A stretch of DNA of 48,723 nt from CTSoil-075 sp964292325 (lineage in GTDB: Bacteria; Bacillota; Negativicutes; DSM-13327): positions 1 to 48,723 of the forward strand of contig CAXYVG010000020.1 of the NCBI GenBank assembly GCA_964292325.1. The letters are read 5' to 3'. The translations under genes were made by a program, and so were the position numbers. Below, piece after piece: positions 33,197-40,377 of this stretch (positions within the stretch are counted from its first letter, which is position 1; each line of letters opens with the position of its first letter). A model generated the notes under the pieces. It made no database searches and had not been told where the DNA came from. It saw nothing but the letters and a program-made list of their open reading frames with translations.

Positions 33197-34738
33197 ATGA
33201 TTATATTATTTGAAATTGTAACTGCAATCATTGTTGCTATCTTGGGCTTTGGCATAGGCTACTGGATACGCAAAAAAACTGCTGAAGCAGCAATTATTTC
33301 AGCTGAAGAAGCTGCAAAAAAAATAATAGTTGAAGCAGAACGCTCAAGTCAATCAAAGAAAAAAGAAGCACTTGTTGAGGCCAAAGAGGAGATTCATAAA
33401 CTACGAAGCGAATTAGAGCGTGAAATCAAAGAACGCCGCTCCGAGCTACAACGTTTAGAACGCCGTCTATTACAAAAAGAGGAAAATCTTGACCGAAAAG
33501 TGGATTCCCTTGAGAAAAAAGAGGAAATTCTCAGTCGTAAAGAGGCTGAAATAGATATAAGTCAAGAAAAAATCAACGAGTTATATGCTAAACAACTTAC
33601 TGAATTAGAGCATTTATCAGGTCTTACATCTGAAGAAGCTCGCAATTTACTACTTGCTAATACAAGAGAAGAAATTAAGCATGAAACAGCAATCATGATT
33701 AAAGAATTAGAGCAACAAGCAAAAGAAGAGTCTGATAAAAAAGCACGAAATATTGTTTCCTTAGCGATTCAACGTTGCGCTGCAGACCATGTCGCTGAAA
33801 CTACCGTTTCAGTCGTAGCATTGCCTAATGATGAAATGAAAGGTCGTATTATCGGGCGTGAGGGGCGTAATATCCGTACATTAGAAACGCTTACTGGTAT
33901 TGACCTCATTATTGACGATACTCCTGAAGCTGTTATTCTTTCTGGTTTTGATCCTGTTCGTCGAGAAGTAGCAAGAATTGCTTTAGAGAAATTGATCACA
34001 GATGGTCGAATTCATCCAGCTCGTATTGAAGAGATGGTTGAAAAAGCCCAGAAAGAAGTCGACCAACGCATTAAAGAAGCGGGTGAACAAGCTACCTTTG
34101 AGACTGGTGTACATGGACTTCATCCTGAGATCATTAAACTTCTAGGTCGTTTGAAATATCGAACTAGCTATGGACAAAATGTTCTCAAACATTCGATTGA
34201 AGTATCCCATTTAGCTGGTGTTATGGCTGCCGAACTTGGTGTTGATGTAATGCTTGCGAAACGAGCTGGTCTATTACATGATCTTGGAAAAGCGGTCAAT
34301 CATGAAATGGAAGGCTCCCATGTTGAATTAGGTATGAATTTAGCAAAAAAATATCGTGAATCAGCAGAAGTAATCAACGCAATCGGGGCCCATCATGGTG
34401 ACGAAGAGCCAATCACAGTACAAGCAGTGTTAGTTGCTGCTGCTGATGCCATCTCTGCCGCTCGCCCTGGTGCACGTCGAGAAAGCTTAGAAAGTTACCT
34501 GAAGCGTTTAACACGATTAGAAGAAATTGCTGAATCTTTTGAAGGTGTAGAAAAGTCATTTGCCATTCAAGCGGGTCGTGAAGTTCGTATTATGGTGAAA
34601 CCGGATAAAATAGATGATTTAGAATCTGTTCGTTTATCAAGAGACATTGTCAAGAAAATTGAAAATGACCTTGAATATCCTGGTCAAATAAAAGTCACCG
34701 TTATTCGCGAAACACGCGCTGTCGACTACGCTAAATAA
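33197..34738 (+). CDS. rny: Ribonuclease Y
   Basis: Membrane-anchored endoribonuclease that starts decay of many mRNAs. 513 residues: N-terminal transmembrane helix (about 2-22), a long charged coiled coil (about 28-190), a KH domain (GRIIGREGRNIRTLE, about 215-229), and an HD domain with LLHDLGKA (about 355-362) and the later D. The length is normal. ATG 33197 follows GAAGGAGGTG. The usual partner gene ymdB lies downstream, separated here by repeat elements and one unknown gene. Confidence 0.96.
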   Translation: MIILFEIVTAIIVAILGFGIGYWIRKKTAEAAIISAEEAAKKIIVEAERSSQSKKKEALVEAKEEIHKLRSELEREIKERRSELQRLERRLLQKEENLDRKVDSLEKKEEILSRKEAEIDISQEKINELYAKQLTELEHLSGLTSEEARNLLLANTREEIKHETAIMIKELEQQAKEESDKKARNIVSLAIQRCAADHVAETTVSVVALPNDEMKGRIIGREGRNIRTLETLTGIDLIIDDTPEAVILSGFDPVRREVARIALEKLITDGRIHPARIEEMVEKAQKEVDQRIKEAGEQATFETGVHGLHPEIIKLLGRLKYRTSYGQNVLKHSIEVSHLAGVMAAELGVDVMLAKRAGLLHDLGKAVNHEMEGSHVELGMNLAKKYRESAEVINAIGAHHGDEEPITVQAVLVAAADAISAARPGARRESLESYLKRLTRLEEIAESFEGVEKSFAIQAGREVRIMVKPDKIDDLESVRLSRDIVKKIENDLEYPGQIKVTVIRETRAVDYAK

Positions 34739-34746
34739 ACATTACG

Positions 34747-34780
34747 ATTAAAACGGCCTTACTATAAGGTCGTTTTAATT
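34747..34780 (+). terminator. Terminator after rny
   Basis: ATTAAAACGGCCTT (34747-34760), loop ACTAT, AAGGTCGTTTTAAT (34766-34779); 14 pairs with one G-U, starting 9 bp after the stop. Confidence 0.85.
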
Positions 34781-34781
34781 T

Positions 34782-34879
34782 ACGTAATCAGAAAGTATAA
34801 CTTTTCTTGATTCCAAGTAAGAACGACTAAGGTTTCGACCTTCGTCTGACGACTTGGTCGAAACCAAGTCTTTTCTTAC
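34782..34879 (+). repeat. Family II tandem element, unit 1
   Basis: A small hairpin (AATCAGAAAGT / ACTTTTCTTGATT, 34786-34813) is followed by a large one (34817-34879). Large left arm: GTAAGAACGACTAAGGTTTC then GACC; right arm: GGTCGAAACC then AAGTCTTTTCTTAC; unpaired TTCGTCTGACGACTT between. A shorter terminator-like stem, GACTTGGT / ACCAAGTC, is an alternative. The stem differs from the element after rpsO while ends and loop are similar. Confidence 0.7.
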
Positions 34880-34974
34880 GTAATCAGAAAGTATGACACT
34901 TTCTCGATTACAAGTAAGGGCAAGACTTTGGTCTGCGCTGAGGCTTGACCAAAGTCAAGTTTTCTTTATCTTAC
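34880..34974 (+). repeat. Family II tandem element, unit 2
   Basis: Repeats the layout of the preceding unit: a small hairpin GTAATCAGAAAGT / ACTTTCTCGATTAC (34880-34911), then a large hairpin (34914-34974) with core arms GACTTTGGTC (34924-34933) and GACCAAAGTC (34947-34956) around TGCGCTGAGGCTT. The two units together make up the rny-to-unknown-gene gap, whose remaining bases carry no other feature. Confidence 0.7.
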
Positions 34975-34997
34975 TTATAATATGGACGGTGATTTTC

Positions 34998-35516
34998 TTG
35001 TCTCAATCAGAAGTAAATAACGAACAAATTTCTAATGGCATTAATCTATTAATTTCGATTCTTATTCGTTATCCTGAAATTGGTACTGCCAGTTTTGATC
35101 CCGAACAAAATTCACTACATTTAAAATTCATGTTATCGGCTATACCATCTGAAGTTGATTTTTCTAATACCAAACAACTATTACTCAATAGCATTGCTGC
35201 TTATACTATGCTCGAAGGTTTCCTAGAAGCAACTTCTGAGATACAATTACATACTTATGATCAAGTTGCTATACTAAATATTGTGCGTGATGTATATACT
35301 ATTTCTAAACCCGAAATTGCTTTACTTATCACTTTGCTTAGGGAGAACTTCAAGGATTCTTTAATTATTGACTATAATGATTCTTTACCAGAAGAAGATT
35401 TACGAATACAAGAAGAAGTAATTGAAAATATGTTAATCAATGTAAAGAAGCACCGTATGCCCCATGGTTTAATCGGTATCCGCGAAAATGGTAGAATATT
35501 AGTATTTAATAAATAA
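34998..35516 (+). CDS. Conserved-looking hypothetical protein
   Basis: 172 residues, acidic and mostly helical by eye, with no signal peptide or membrane span. I do not recognise a domain. Notable segments are GINLLISILIRYPEIGT at the N-terminus, alternating strands such as NSLHLKFMLSA, and a C-terminal HGLIGIRENGRILVFNK. The TTG at 34998 is chosen because GGTGAT lies 4 bp before it; the open frame runs further back to 34893 but that part is repeat-element DNA. Its place between rny and ymdB suggests, weakly, a link to RNA decay or biofilm control. Confidence 0.65.
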   Translation: MSQSEVNNEQISNGINLLISILIRYPEIGTASFDPEQNSLHLKFMLSAIPSEVDFSNTKQLLLNSIAAYTMLEGFLEATSEIQLHTYDQVAILNIVRDVYTISKPEIALLITLLRENFKDSLIIDYNDSLPEEDLRIQEEVIENMLINVKKHRMPHGLIGIRENGRILVFNK

Positions 35517-35526
35517 TCTTAGACTA

Positions 35527-35613
35527 TAGATATAGCACTAAGTAAATAGCATCTATATTGTTAGTCTACCTTATATAGGCGATTGCCTGTAAAGACTTAG
35601 TGTATTATATCTA
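35527..35613 (+). repeat. Family I dispersed element, copy C (short, best ends)
   Basis: An 87-bp element with good terminal inverted repeats: TAGATATAGCACTAAG (35527-35542) against CTTAGTGTATTATATCTA (35596-35613), one 2-nt gap. The interior keeps the conserved blocks (GTAAATAGCATCTATATTG, TTAGTCTACC, GGCGATTGCC, TGTAAAGA) but lacks the central hairpin. It lies immediately upstream of the ymdB ribosome site. Confidence 0.8.
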
Positions 35614-35637
35614 GCATCTATTATGGAGGAGTATCAG

Positions 35638-36423
35638 ATGAATATAATGATGATCGGCGATATTTGTGGCCGACCTGGTCGGTATGCAGCAGCACATTGT
35701 ATTCCTCTTTTGAAGCAGGAATACAATGTAGACTTAATTATTGCAAATGGTGAAAATTCAGCTGGTGGAGTAGGTATTACCTCTTCTGTACTAGAAGAAC
35801 TATTAAAAATGAATATTGATATGATTACAACAGGTAATCACGTATGGGATAAAAAAGATATTTTTAATTTTATTGATCAGGATCATCCTTTGATTCGTCC
35901 AGCAAATTATCCACCTGGCACACCAGGAAAAGGTTATCATATTTTACAAATTAAAAATCGTAAGATTGGTATTATTAACCTTGCAGGTCGCACCTTCATG
36001 CCTCCTATGGATTGCCCTTTTCGCGTAGCGGATCAAATTCTTTCTGAAATAAAAGACATCTGCGACATTATTATTATCGATTTTCATGCGGAAGCTACTT
36101 CAGAAAAATTAGCTCTCGCTTGGTATTTAGATGGAAAAGTGTCTTGTATCGCCGGAACACATACTCATATTCAAACTGCCGATGAGCGAATTTTACCACA
36201 GGGAACCGCTTATATTTCTGATCTTGGTATGGTAGGGTCTTGGAATTCAATCCTTGGTATGGATAAAGAACCTGTGATCAAAAAATTTTTGACAGGATTA
36301 CCAGCTAAATTTAACGTAGCAGCAGATCATGATGCCATCTTTTGCGCTATTATTTTACAAATTGATATGGATTCAAATAAAGTAAATCATATCATACGGA
36401 TACAAAAACATGTAGCATTTTGA
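35638..36423 (+). CDS. ymdB: YmdB-type metallophosphoesterase (2',3'-cyclic-nucleotide phosphodiesterase family)
   Basis: 261-residue calcineurin-like phosphoesterase of the TIGR00282/YmdB family. Metal ligands are visible as IGDICGRPGR, ANGENSAGG, TGNHVWD, IIDFHAEATSEK and GTHTHIQTADE. The B. subtilis protein hydrolyses 2',3'-cyclic nucleotides, influences biofilm and motility decisions, and is encoded after rny and before spoVS, as here. ATG 35638 follows TGGAGGAG; the TATGGAGGAG region itself includes an in-frame ATG (35623) that is not used. Confidence 0.93.
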   Translation: MNIMMIGDICGRPGRYAAAHCIPLLKQEYNVDLIIANGENSAGGVGITSSVLEELLKMNIDMITTGNHVWDKKDIFNFIDQDHPLIRPANYPPGTPGKGYHILQIKNRKIGIINLAGRTFMPPMDCPFRVADQILSEIKDICDIIIIDFHAEATSEKLALAWYLDGKVSCIAGTHTHIQTADERILPQGTAYISDLGMVGSWNSILGMDKEPVIKKFLTGLPAKFNVAADHDAIFCAIILQIDMDSNKVNHIIRIQKHVAF

Positions 36424-36462
36424 ATTTATTAACATTTTTATTTTTTTCATCATCTAAAAAAA

Positions 36463-36488
36463 AGGAATTTTTTGGTTAGATAACGAAT
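36463..36488 (+). promoter_or_regulatory. Sigma-H-like promoter for spoVS
   Basis: AGGAATT (36463-36469) and ACGAAT (36483-36488) match the sigma-H pattern (AGGAWWW, then RnnGAAT), with 18 bp between AGGA and GAAT as the consensus requires. spoVS is sigma-H-dependent in B. subtilis, which supports the call. Confidence 0.6.
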
Positions 36489-36546
36489 ACTGATAAATAA
36501 GGACTTGATAAGTTGCTTTTCTAATTTAAAGGAGGGTATTCAAAAC

Positions 36547-36807
36547 ATGGAAGTCTTGAAAGTATCAGCAAAATCTAATCCAAATTCTGTAGCAGGTGCA
36601 TTGGCTGGGGTGCTTAGAGAACGAGGGGGCGCCGAAATGCAAGCGATCGGTGCAGGAGCACTCAACCAAGCAGTAAAAGCAGTAGCAATTGCAAGAGGAT
36701 TCGTAGCACCACATGGTGTTGACCTTATTTGCATACCTGCCTTTACGGATATTTTAATTGATGGCGAAGAACGAACCGCTATGAAACTGATTGTTCAACC
36801 TCGTTAA
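36547..36807 (+). CDS. spoVS: Stage V sporulation protein S
   Basis: 86-residue Alba-like nucleic-acid-binding protein, nearly invariant in spore-formers. The sequence MEVLKVSAKSNPNSVAGALA and the later GAGALNQAVKAVAIARGFVA are diagnostic. In B. subtilis it is needed for late spore development and affects septation. The ATG at 36547 follows AAAGGAGGG. The stop codon is built into the terminator stem. Confidence 0.96.
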   Translation: MEVLKVSAKSNPNSVAGALAGVLRERGGAEMQAIGAGALNQAVKAVAIARGFVAPHGVDLICIPAFTDILIDGEERTAMKLIVQPR

Positions 36808-36849
36808 ATGATTAAAACCTGTTCATTCGAACAGGTTTTAATCATTTAA
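36804..36849 (+). terminator. Terminator after spoVS
   Basis: A 21-bp perfect stem (36804-36824 with 36829-36849): left arm ends AAAACCTGTTC, loop ATTC, right arm starts GAACAGGTTTT. The spoVS stop TAA lies inside the left arm. Confidence 0.85.
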
Positions 36850-36918
36850 ATACGGATATACTAAGATCAGGTAATCTTTAATATAATTTCTAATTTAGTA
36901 ATAATAAGGAGTGCTATT

Positions 36919-38421
36919 ATGCATATCGAAATAACAACGACCCCGGTAATTAAAGTACCATGTCACACATTAATTATTAACGTATTTGAAGAAACCATAG
37001 CACTTGATAGTCTAGCAGAGATCATTAATCAAGCATTATCCGGACACATCACTGCCTATCTTACTGAGCAACCAGAGTGCCGAAAATATGGTACCACTAC
37101 CATAATCCCTACCTGGGGTGCTATCGAAGCGAAACGTATTTTACTACTCGGCATGGGCAAAAAATCAGAATTATCGCTAGATAAAATCCGCGCATTAGCA
37201 GCGATCGCCGCACGTACCGCACAGAAATCACATGCTGAATCGGTAGGCAGTGTGATCTGTGATCTAGATCATGCAACATATGATCTGAAAACAACGATAC
37301 AAGCCATTGTGGAAGGCACGATGCTCGGTACCTACCAATTTAACTATTATAAAACAGAAAAACAAACATCTAGTGCCATGACAGAGTTTATCTTAATTAC
37401 AAAAGAAAGTGAAAATAATCTAACCATTACGGAAGGAATTTTACAAGGAAAAATCATCAGTGAAAGTGTCAATCAAGCTCGTGATTTAGTAAATCATCCC
37501 GCAAGCTATATGACACCAACTCAAATGGCAATACAAGCAAAAGAGATTGCTACAAAATATAATTTGGAAATTGAGATTTTAGAACAAAGCGATATGGAAG
37601 AGAAAAACATGCATGCCTTACTAGCTGTTGCCAAAGGCAGCTCTCAACCGCCAAAAATGATTGTACTAAAATATATCGGTGATCCAAGTAATAAGGAGTT
37701 AACAGCATTTGTAGGAAAAGGTGTGACATTTGACAGTGGCGGTATTTCAATTAAACCTAGCCTGAATATGGGTGAAATGAAAGGTGATATGGCCGGCGCT
37801 GCAACAGTGCTCGCAACAATGCATGCCATTGGAAAATTAAAACCTAACGTTAATATTCTAGGCATCATTCCTTGTACCGAAAATATGCCATCTGGAGATG
37901 CCTATAAACCAGGGGATGTCATTTCTTCGATGAATGGTAAAAGTATTGAGATTATTACGACGGATGCAGAGGGACGACTGTTGCTTGCTGATGCAGTTGC
38001 TTATGCCTGTCGGCTAGGAGCCTCTAGAATCGTCGATATTGCCACTTTAACAGGCGCTTGCGTCGTAGCCCTAGGCAATGTATGTACCGGTCTTATAACG
38101 AATAACAGCGACCTTTGTAATGAACTCTTACATGCCGCAAAACAAACAGGAGAAAAAATGTGGGAATTACCAAATTTCCCTGAATATAAAGAACAGATTA
38201 AAAGTGATATTGCCGATTTAAAAAATTCTGGTGGTCGTATGGCAGGAACCATCACGGCTGGACTATTTATTGGTGAGTTTGTAAATGATATCCCTTGGGT
38301 ACATATGGATATTGCAGGTACTTCTGACAGCAATAAAGAAATTGGCTATACTGTTAAGGGTGGAACAGGTATAGGCGTGCGTACGTTACTACAATTCATT
38401 CAAGATATGAGCAAACGATGA
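36919..38421 (+). CDS. pepA: Leucyl aminopeptidase (M17)
   Basis: Cytosolic hexameric metallo-aminopeptidase, 500 residues with an N-terminal macro-like domain and the C-terminal catalytic domain. Metal and active-site motifs: VGKGVTFDSGGISIKP (about 266-281), GDMAGAA, and the family signature TTDAEGRLLLAD (about 348-359). Length is typical. ATG 36919 follows AAGGAG. Its stop overlaps the PHP gene start (ATGA), so the two are co-translated. Confidence 0.94.
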   Translation: MHIEITTTPVIKVPCHTLIINVFEETIALDSLAEIINQALSGHITAYLTEQPECRKYGTTTIIPTWGAIEAKRILLLGMGKKSELSLDKIRALAAIAARTAQKSHAESVGSVICDLDHATYDLKTTIQAIVEGTMLGTYQFNYYKTEKQTSSAMTEFILITKESENNLTITEGILQGKIISESVNQARDLVNHPASYMTPTQMAIQAKEIATKYNLEIEILEQSDMEEKNMHALLAVAKGSSQPPKMIVLKYIGDPSNKELTAFVGKGVTFDSGGISIKPSLNMGEMKGDMAGAATVLATMHAIGKLKPNVNILGIIPCTENMPSGDAYKPGDVISSMNGKSIEIITTDAEGRLLLADAVAYACRLGASRIVDIATLTGACVVALGNVCTGLITNNSDLCNELLHAAKQTGEKMWELPNFPEYKEQIKSDIADLKNSGGRMAGTITAGLFIGEFVNDIPWVHMDIAGTSDSNKEIGYTVKGGTGIGVRTLLQFIQDMSKR

Positions 38422-39254
38422 CTGCTGATTTACATATTCATACAACAGCATCTGATGGACATTTAACACCTAAAGCCATTATTGCACAAGCCTTAGAAGC
38501 AGGATTATCCTGTATTTCTATCACGGATCATGATACGGTAGATGGATTATTACAATTAGGTGAAATGAAAAGTGTACTTCCAGCTTCTCTTTGTTTAATT
38601 CCAGGTATCGAACTAAGTACAGATTTACCAGAAAATGAAGTACATATTTTAGGTTATCACATTGATATACATCATACTGAACTTCGTGAGCAGTTAGATC
38701 GGTTAGTCGCTCATCGACATGAACGTGCGAAACGAATCATTATGAAACTGAATCAATTAGGGTATATGATCACGTATGAGCGAGTCTTAGAATTAGCGGT
38801 AACAGCCACTGCTATCGGAAGACCACATATTGCTAAGGCATTAGTAGAAATGAACTATTTTTCTACCGTCTCCGATGTTTTTACCACATTACTAGGAAAC
38901 AATGGTCCCGCTTACGTACCACATTATAAATTAACGCCAAAACAGGTGATTGAGCTAATAAAAAAAGCAGGTGGCATTCCCGTATTGGCTCATCCTGGAT
39001 TAATCGGTAATGATCATATTGTTTGCGAGATGATTGAGACTGGTATTCTCGGCCTAGAAGTCTATCACCCTACACATGATAACATGCAGATCGAAAAATA
39101 TCTTGCAATGGCCACTGAGCGTAAGCTAGCAATAACGGGTGGTTCTGATTTTCATGGAATTGTTACTCGCTTTCCAGCTACATTAGGAATTTTCACGATT
39201 CCTAAAGCATTAGCCTCTCAATTACAAACTTTCTTACCTCATGAATCTTACTAA
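38418..39254 (+). CDS. PHP-domain phosphoesterase (YciV/RNase AM-like)
   Basis: 278-residue PHP-fold phosphoesterase. Metal-binding motifs appear in order: DLHIHTTASDG (about 4-14), ITDHDT, PGIEL, HILGYH, RPHIAKAL, LAHPG and GSDFHG. These match the YciV/TrpH family, whose characterised members remove 5' nucleotides from short RNA or act on 3',5'-nucleoside bisphosphates. The exact substrate here is not known. It overlaps pepA by 4 nt. Confidence 0.88.
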   Translation: MTADLHIHTTASDGHLTPKAIIAQALEAGLSCISITDHDTVDGLLQLGEMKSVLPASLCLIPGIELSTDLPENEVHILGYHIDIHHTELREQLDRLVAHRHERAKRIIMKLNQLGYMITYERVLELAVTATAIGRPHIAKALVEMNYFSTVSDVFTTLLGNNGPAYVPHYKLTPKQVIELIKKAGGIPVLAHPGLIGNDHIVCEMIETGILGLEVYHPTHDNMQIEKYLAMATERKLAITGGSDFHGIVTRFPATLGIFTIPKALASQLQTFLPHESY

Positions 39255-39260
39255 TTTACC

Positions 39261-39296
39261 AAACACTATAATAGACTCTATGCTATTATAGTGTTT
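39261..39296 (+). terminator. Terminator after the PHP gene
   Basis: AAACACTATAATAG (39261-39274) and CTATTATAGTGTTT (39283-39296) form a perfect 14-bp stem; the T run is short. Confidence 0.7.
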
Positions 39297-39356
39297 ACAT
39301 AATTTATTTCAGGAGAATGCATCGTAAAGAAAAATTTATTATTTTTCCAATTTGAC

Positions 39357-39385
39357 TTGACAACACCTGCAAAGGTGTTTATTTT
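39357..39385 (+). promoter_or_regulatory. Promoter with palindromic operator upstream of the ATPase-Asp23 gene
   Basis: TTGACA (39357-39362), 17-bp spacer, TATTTT (39380-39385). AACACCT (39362-39368) and AGGTGTT (39373-39379) are perfect inverted repeats around GCAA and fill the spacer exactly, the geometry of a repressor site that blocks polymerase. The regulator is unknown. Confidence 0.6.
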
Positions 39386-39431
39386 TATTTAAGAGCCCTT
39401 ATTACATTTGTATAAAGTAGGAGGTACCCTA

Positions 39432-40256
39432 ATGGAAGTCATCGCATTAGTAGGGCCAAGTGGAACGGGAAAAAGTCACCGTGCACTCGTTGTCGCACAT
39501 GAACATAATATTGATACCATTATTGATGATGGTCTATTAATTAAAGACAGTAAGATTATTGCTGGCCGCTCTGCTAAAAGTGAAGCCAGTAAGATCATGG
39601 CGGTTAAAAGAGCTATTTTTATGGAGGAAGCCCATGCCCAAGAAGTACGCGATACCATCGTCAATGTACAACCTAATCGGATTTTAATATTGGGTACCTC
39701 AATCAATATGATCGAAAAAATCATTACAGTACTCAATTTACCTAAAGTAGGCAAGATCATCATGATTGAAGATATTGCCACTGTCGCAGAAATGGATAAA
39801 GCTCGTGAAAGTAGACTCAAAGAAGGTAAACATGTTATTCCCGTACCAACGATCGAATTGAAACCACATTTTTCTGGTTATTTAATTGATCCACTTGATA
39901 TTTTCTTTAAAAAGCCTAAATCTAGGCGCCGAAAAATCGGTGAAAAATCTATTGTTCGTCCAATTTTCAGTTATTATGGAAAACTATTAATCTCAGATGC
40001 TGCAATTGCTACCATCGTGAGCTACGTAGCGACTACAGATCCAGAAATTACTCGTGCCAATCAAATTAACGTAAAAAATTCATATGATGAAGACAAAGGA
40101 CTTTCTATTCATTTAGATATTACTATCAAGTATGGAAATCACTTATACAATGTCGCTCATGAGGCACAAAGTCGCATAAAAAAGATGGTAGAACATATGA
40201 CAGGCCTAACGGTCAAAGAAGTCAATATTTCTGTTAAGCGCCTTAGTTTCGACTAA
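39432..40256 (+). CDS. P-loop ATPase fused to an Asp23/Gls24 domain
   Basis: 274 residues. The N-terminal half is a P-loop NTPase with Walker A GPSGTGKS (residues 8-15) and a likely Walker B IIMIEDIATV (about 114-123). From about residue 180 (IFSYYGKLLISDAAIATIV) to the end it is an Asp23/Gls24 (DUF322) domain, otherwise found in alkaline-shock or envelope-stress proteins. The combination suggests an ATP-driven or regulated envelope-stress factor; the function is unknown. ATG 39432 follows AGGAGGT. It has its own operator-bearing promoter and terminator, so it is an independent unit. Confidence 0.8.
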   Translation: MEVIALVGPSGTGKSHRALVVAHEHNIDTIIDDGLLIKDSKIIAGRSAKSEASKIMAVKRAIFMEEAHAQEVRDTIVNVQPNRILILGTSINMIEKIITVLNLPKVGKIIMIEDIATVAEMDKARESRLKEGKHVIPVPTIELKPHFSGYLIDPLDIFFKKPKSRRRKIGEKSIVRPIFSYYGKLLISDAAIATIVSYVATTDPEITRANQINVKNSYDEDKGLSIHLDITIKYGNHLYNVAHEAQSRIKKMVEHMTGLTVKEVNISVKRLSFD

Positions 40257-40273
40257 ATAACGCGTACAGATAC

Positions 40274-40310
40274 GTAAACTCGTTCAGCTGCAGTTGAACG
40301 AGTTTACTCT
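40274..40310 (+). terminator. Terminator after the ATPase-Asp23 gene
   Basis: GTAAACTCGTTCA (40274-40286) with TGAACGAGTTTAC (40295-40307), loop GCTGCAGT, then TCTT. Perfect 13-bp stem. Confidence 0.85.
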
Positions 40311-40325
40311 TATCAAGATTCTTAT

Positions 40326-40354
40326 TTGATAAACATCCTCATTTAAGATATAAT
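40326..40354 (+). promoter_or_regulatory. Promoter for miaB
   Basis: TTGATA (40326-40331) and a perfect TATAAT (40349-40354) with a 17-bp spacer. Transcription would start near 40361, leaving a leader of only about 17-35 nt before miaB. Confidence 0.8.
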
Positions 40355-40377
40355 ATTTAGGATATAATAAAGCAATT

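Noticed and set aside
34893..34997. Longer N-terminus for the unknown gene before ymdB
   Set aside because: This stretch is the second Family II repeat unit; a TTG with a nearby ribosome site at 34998 fits better.
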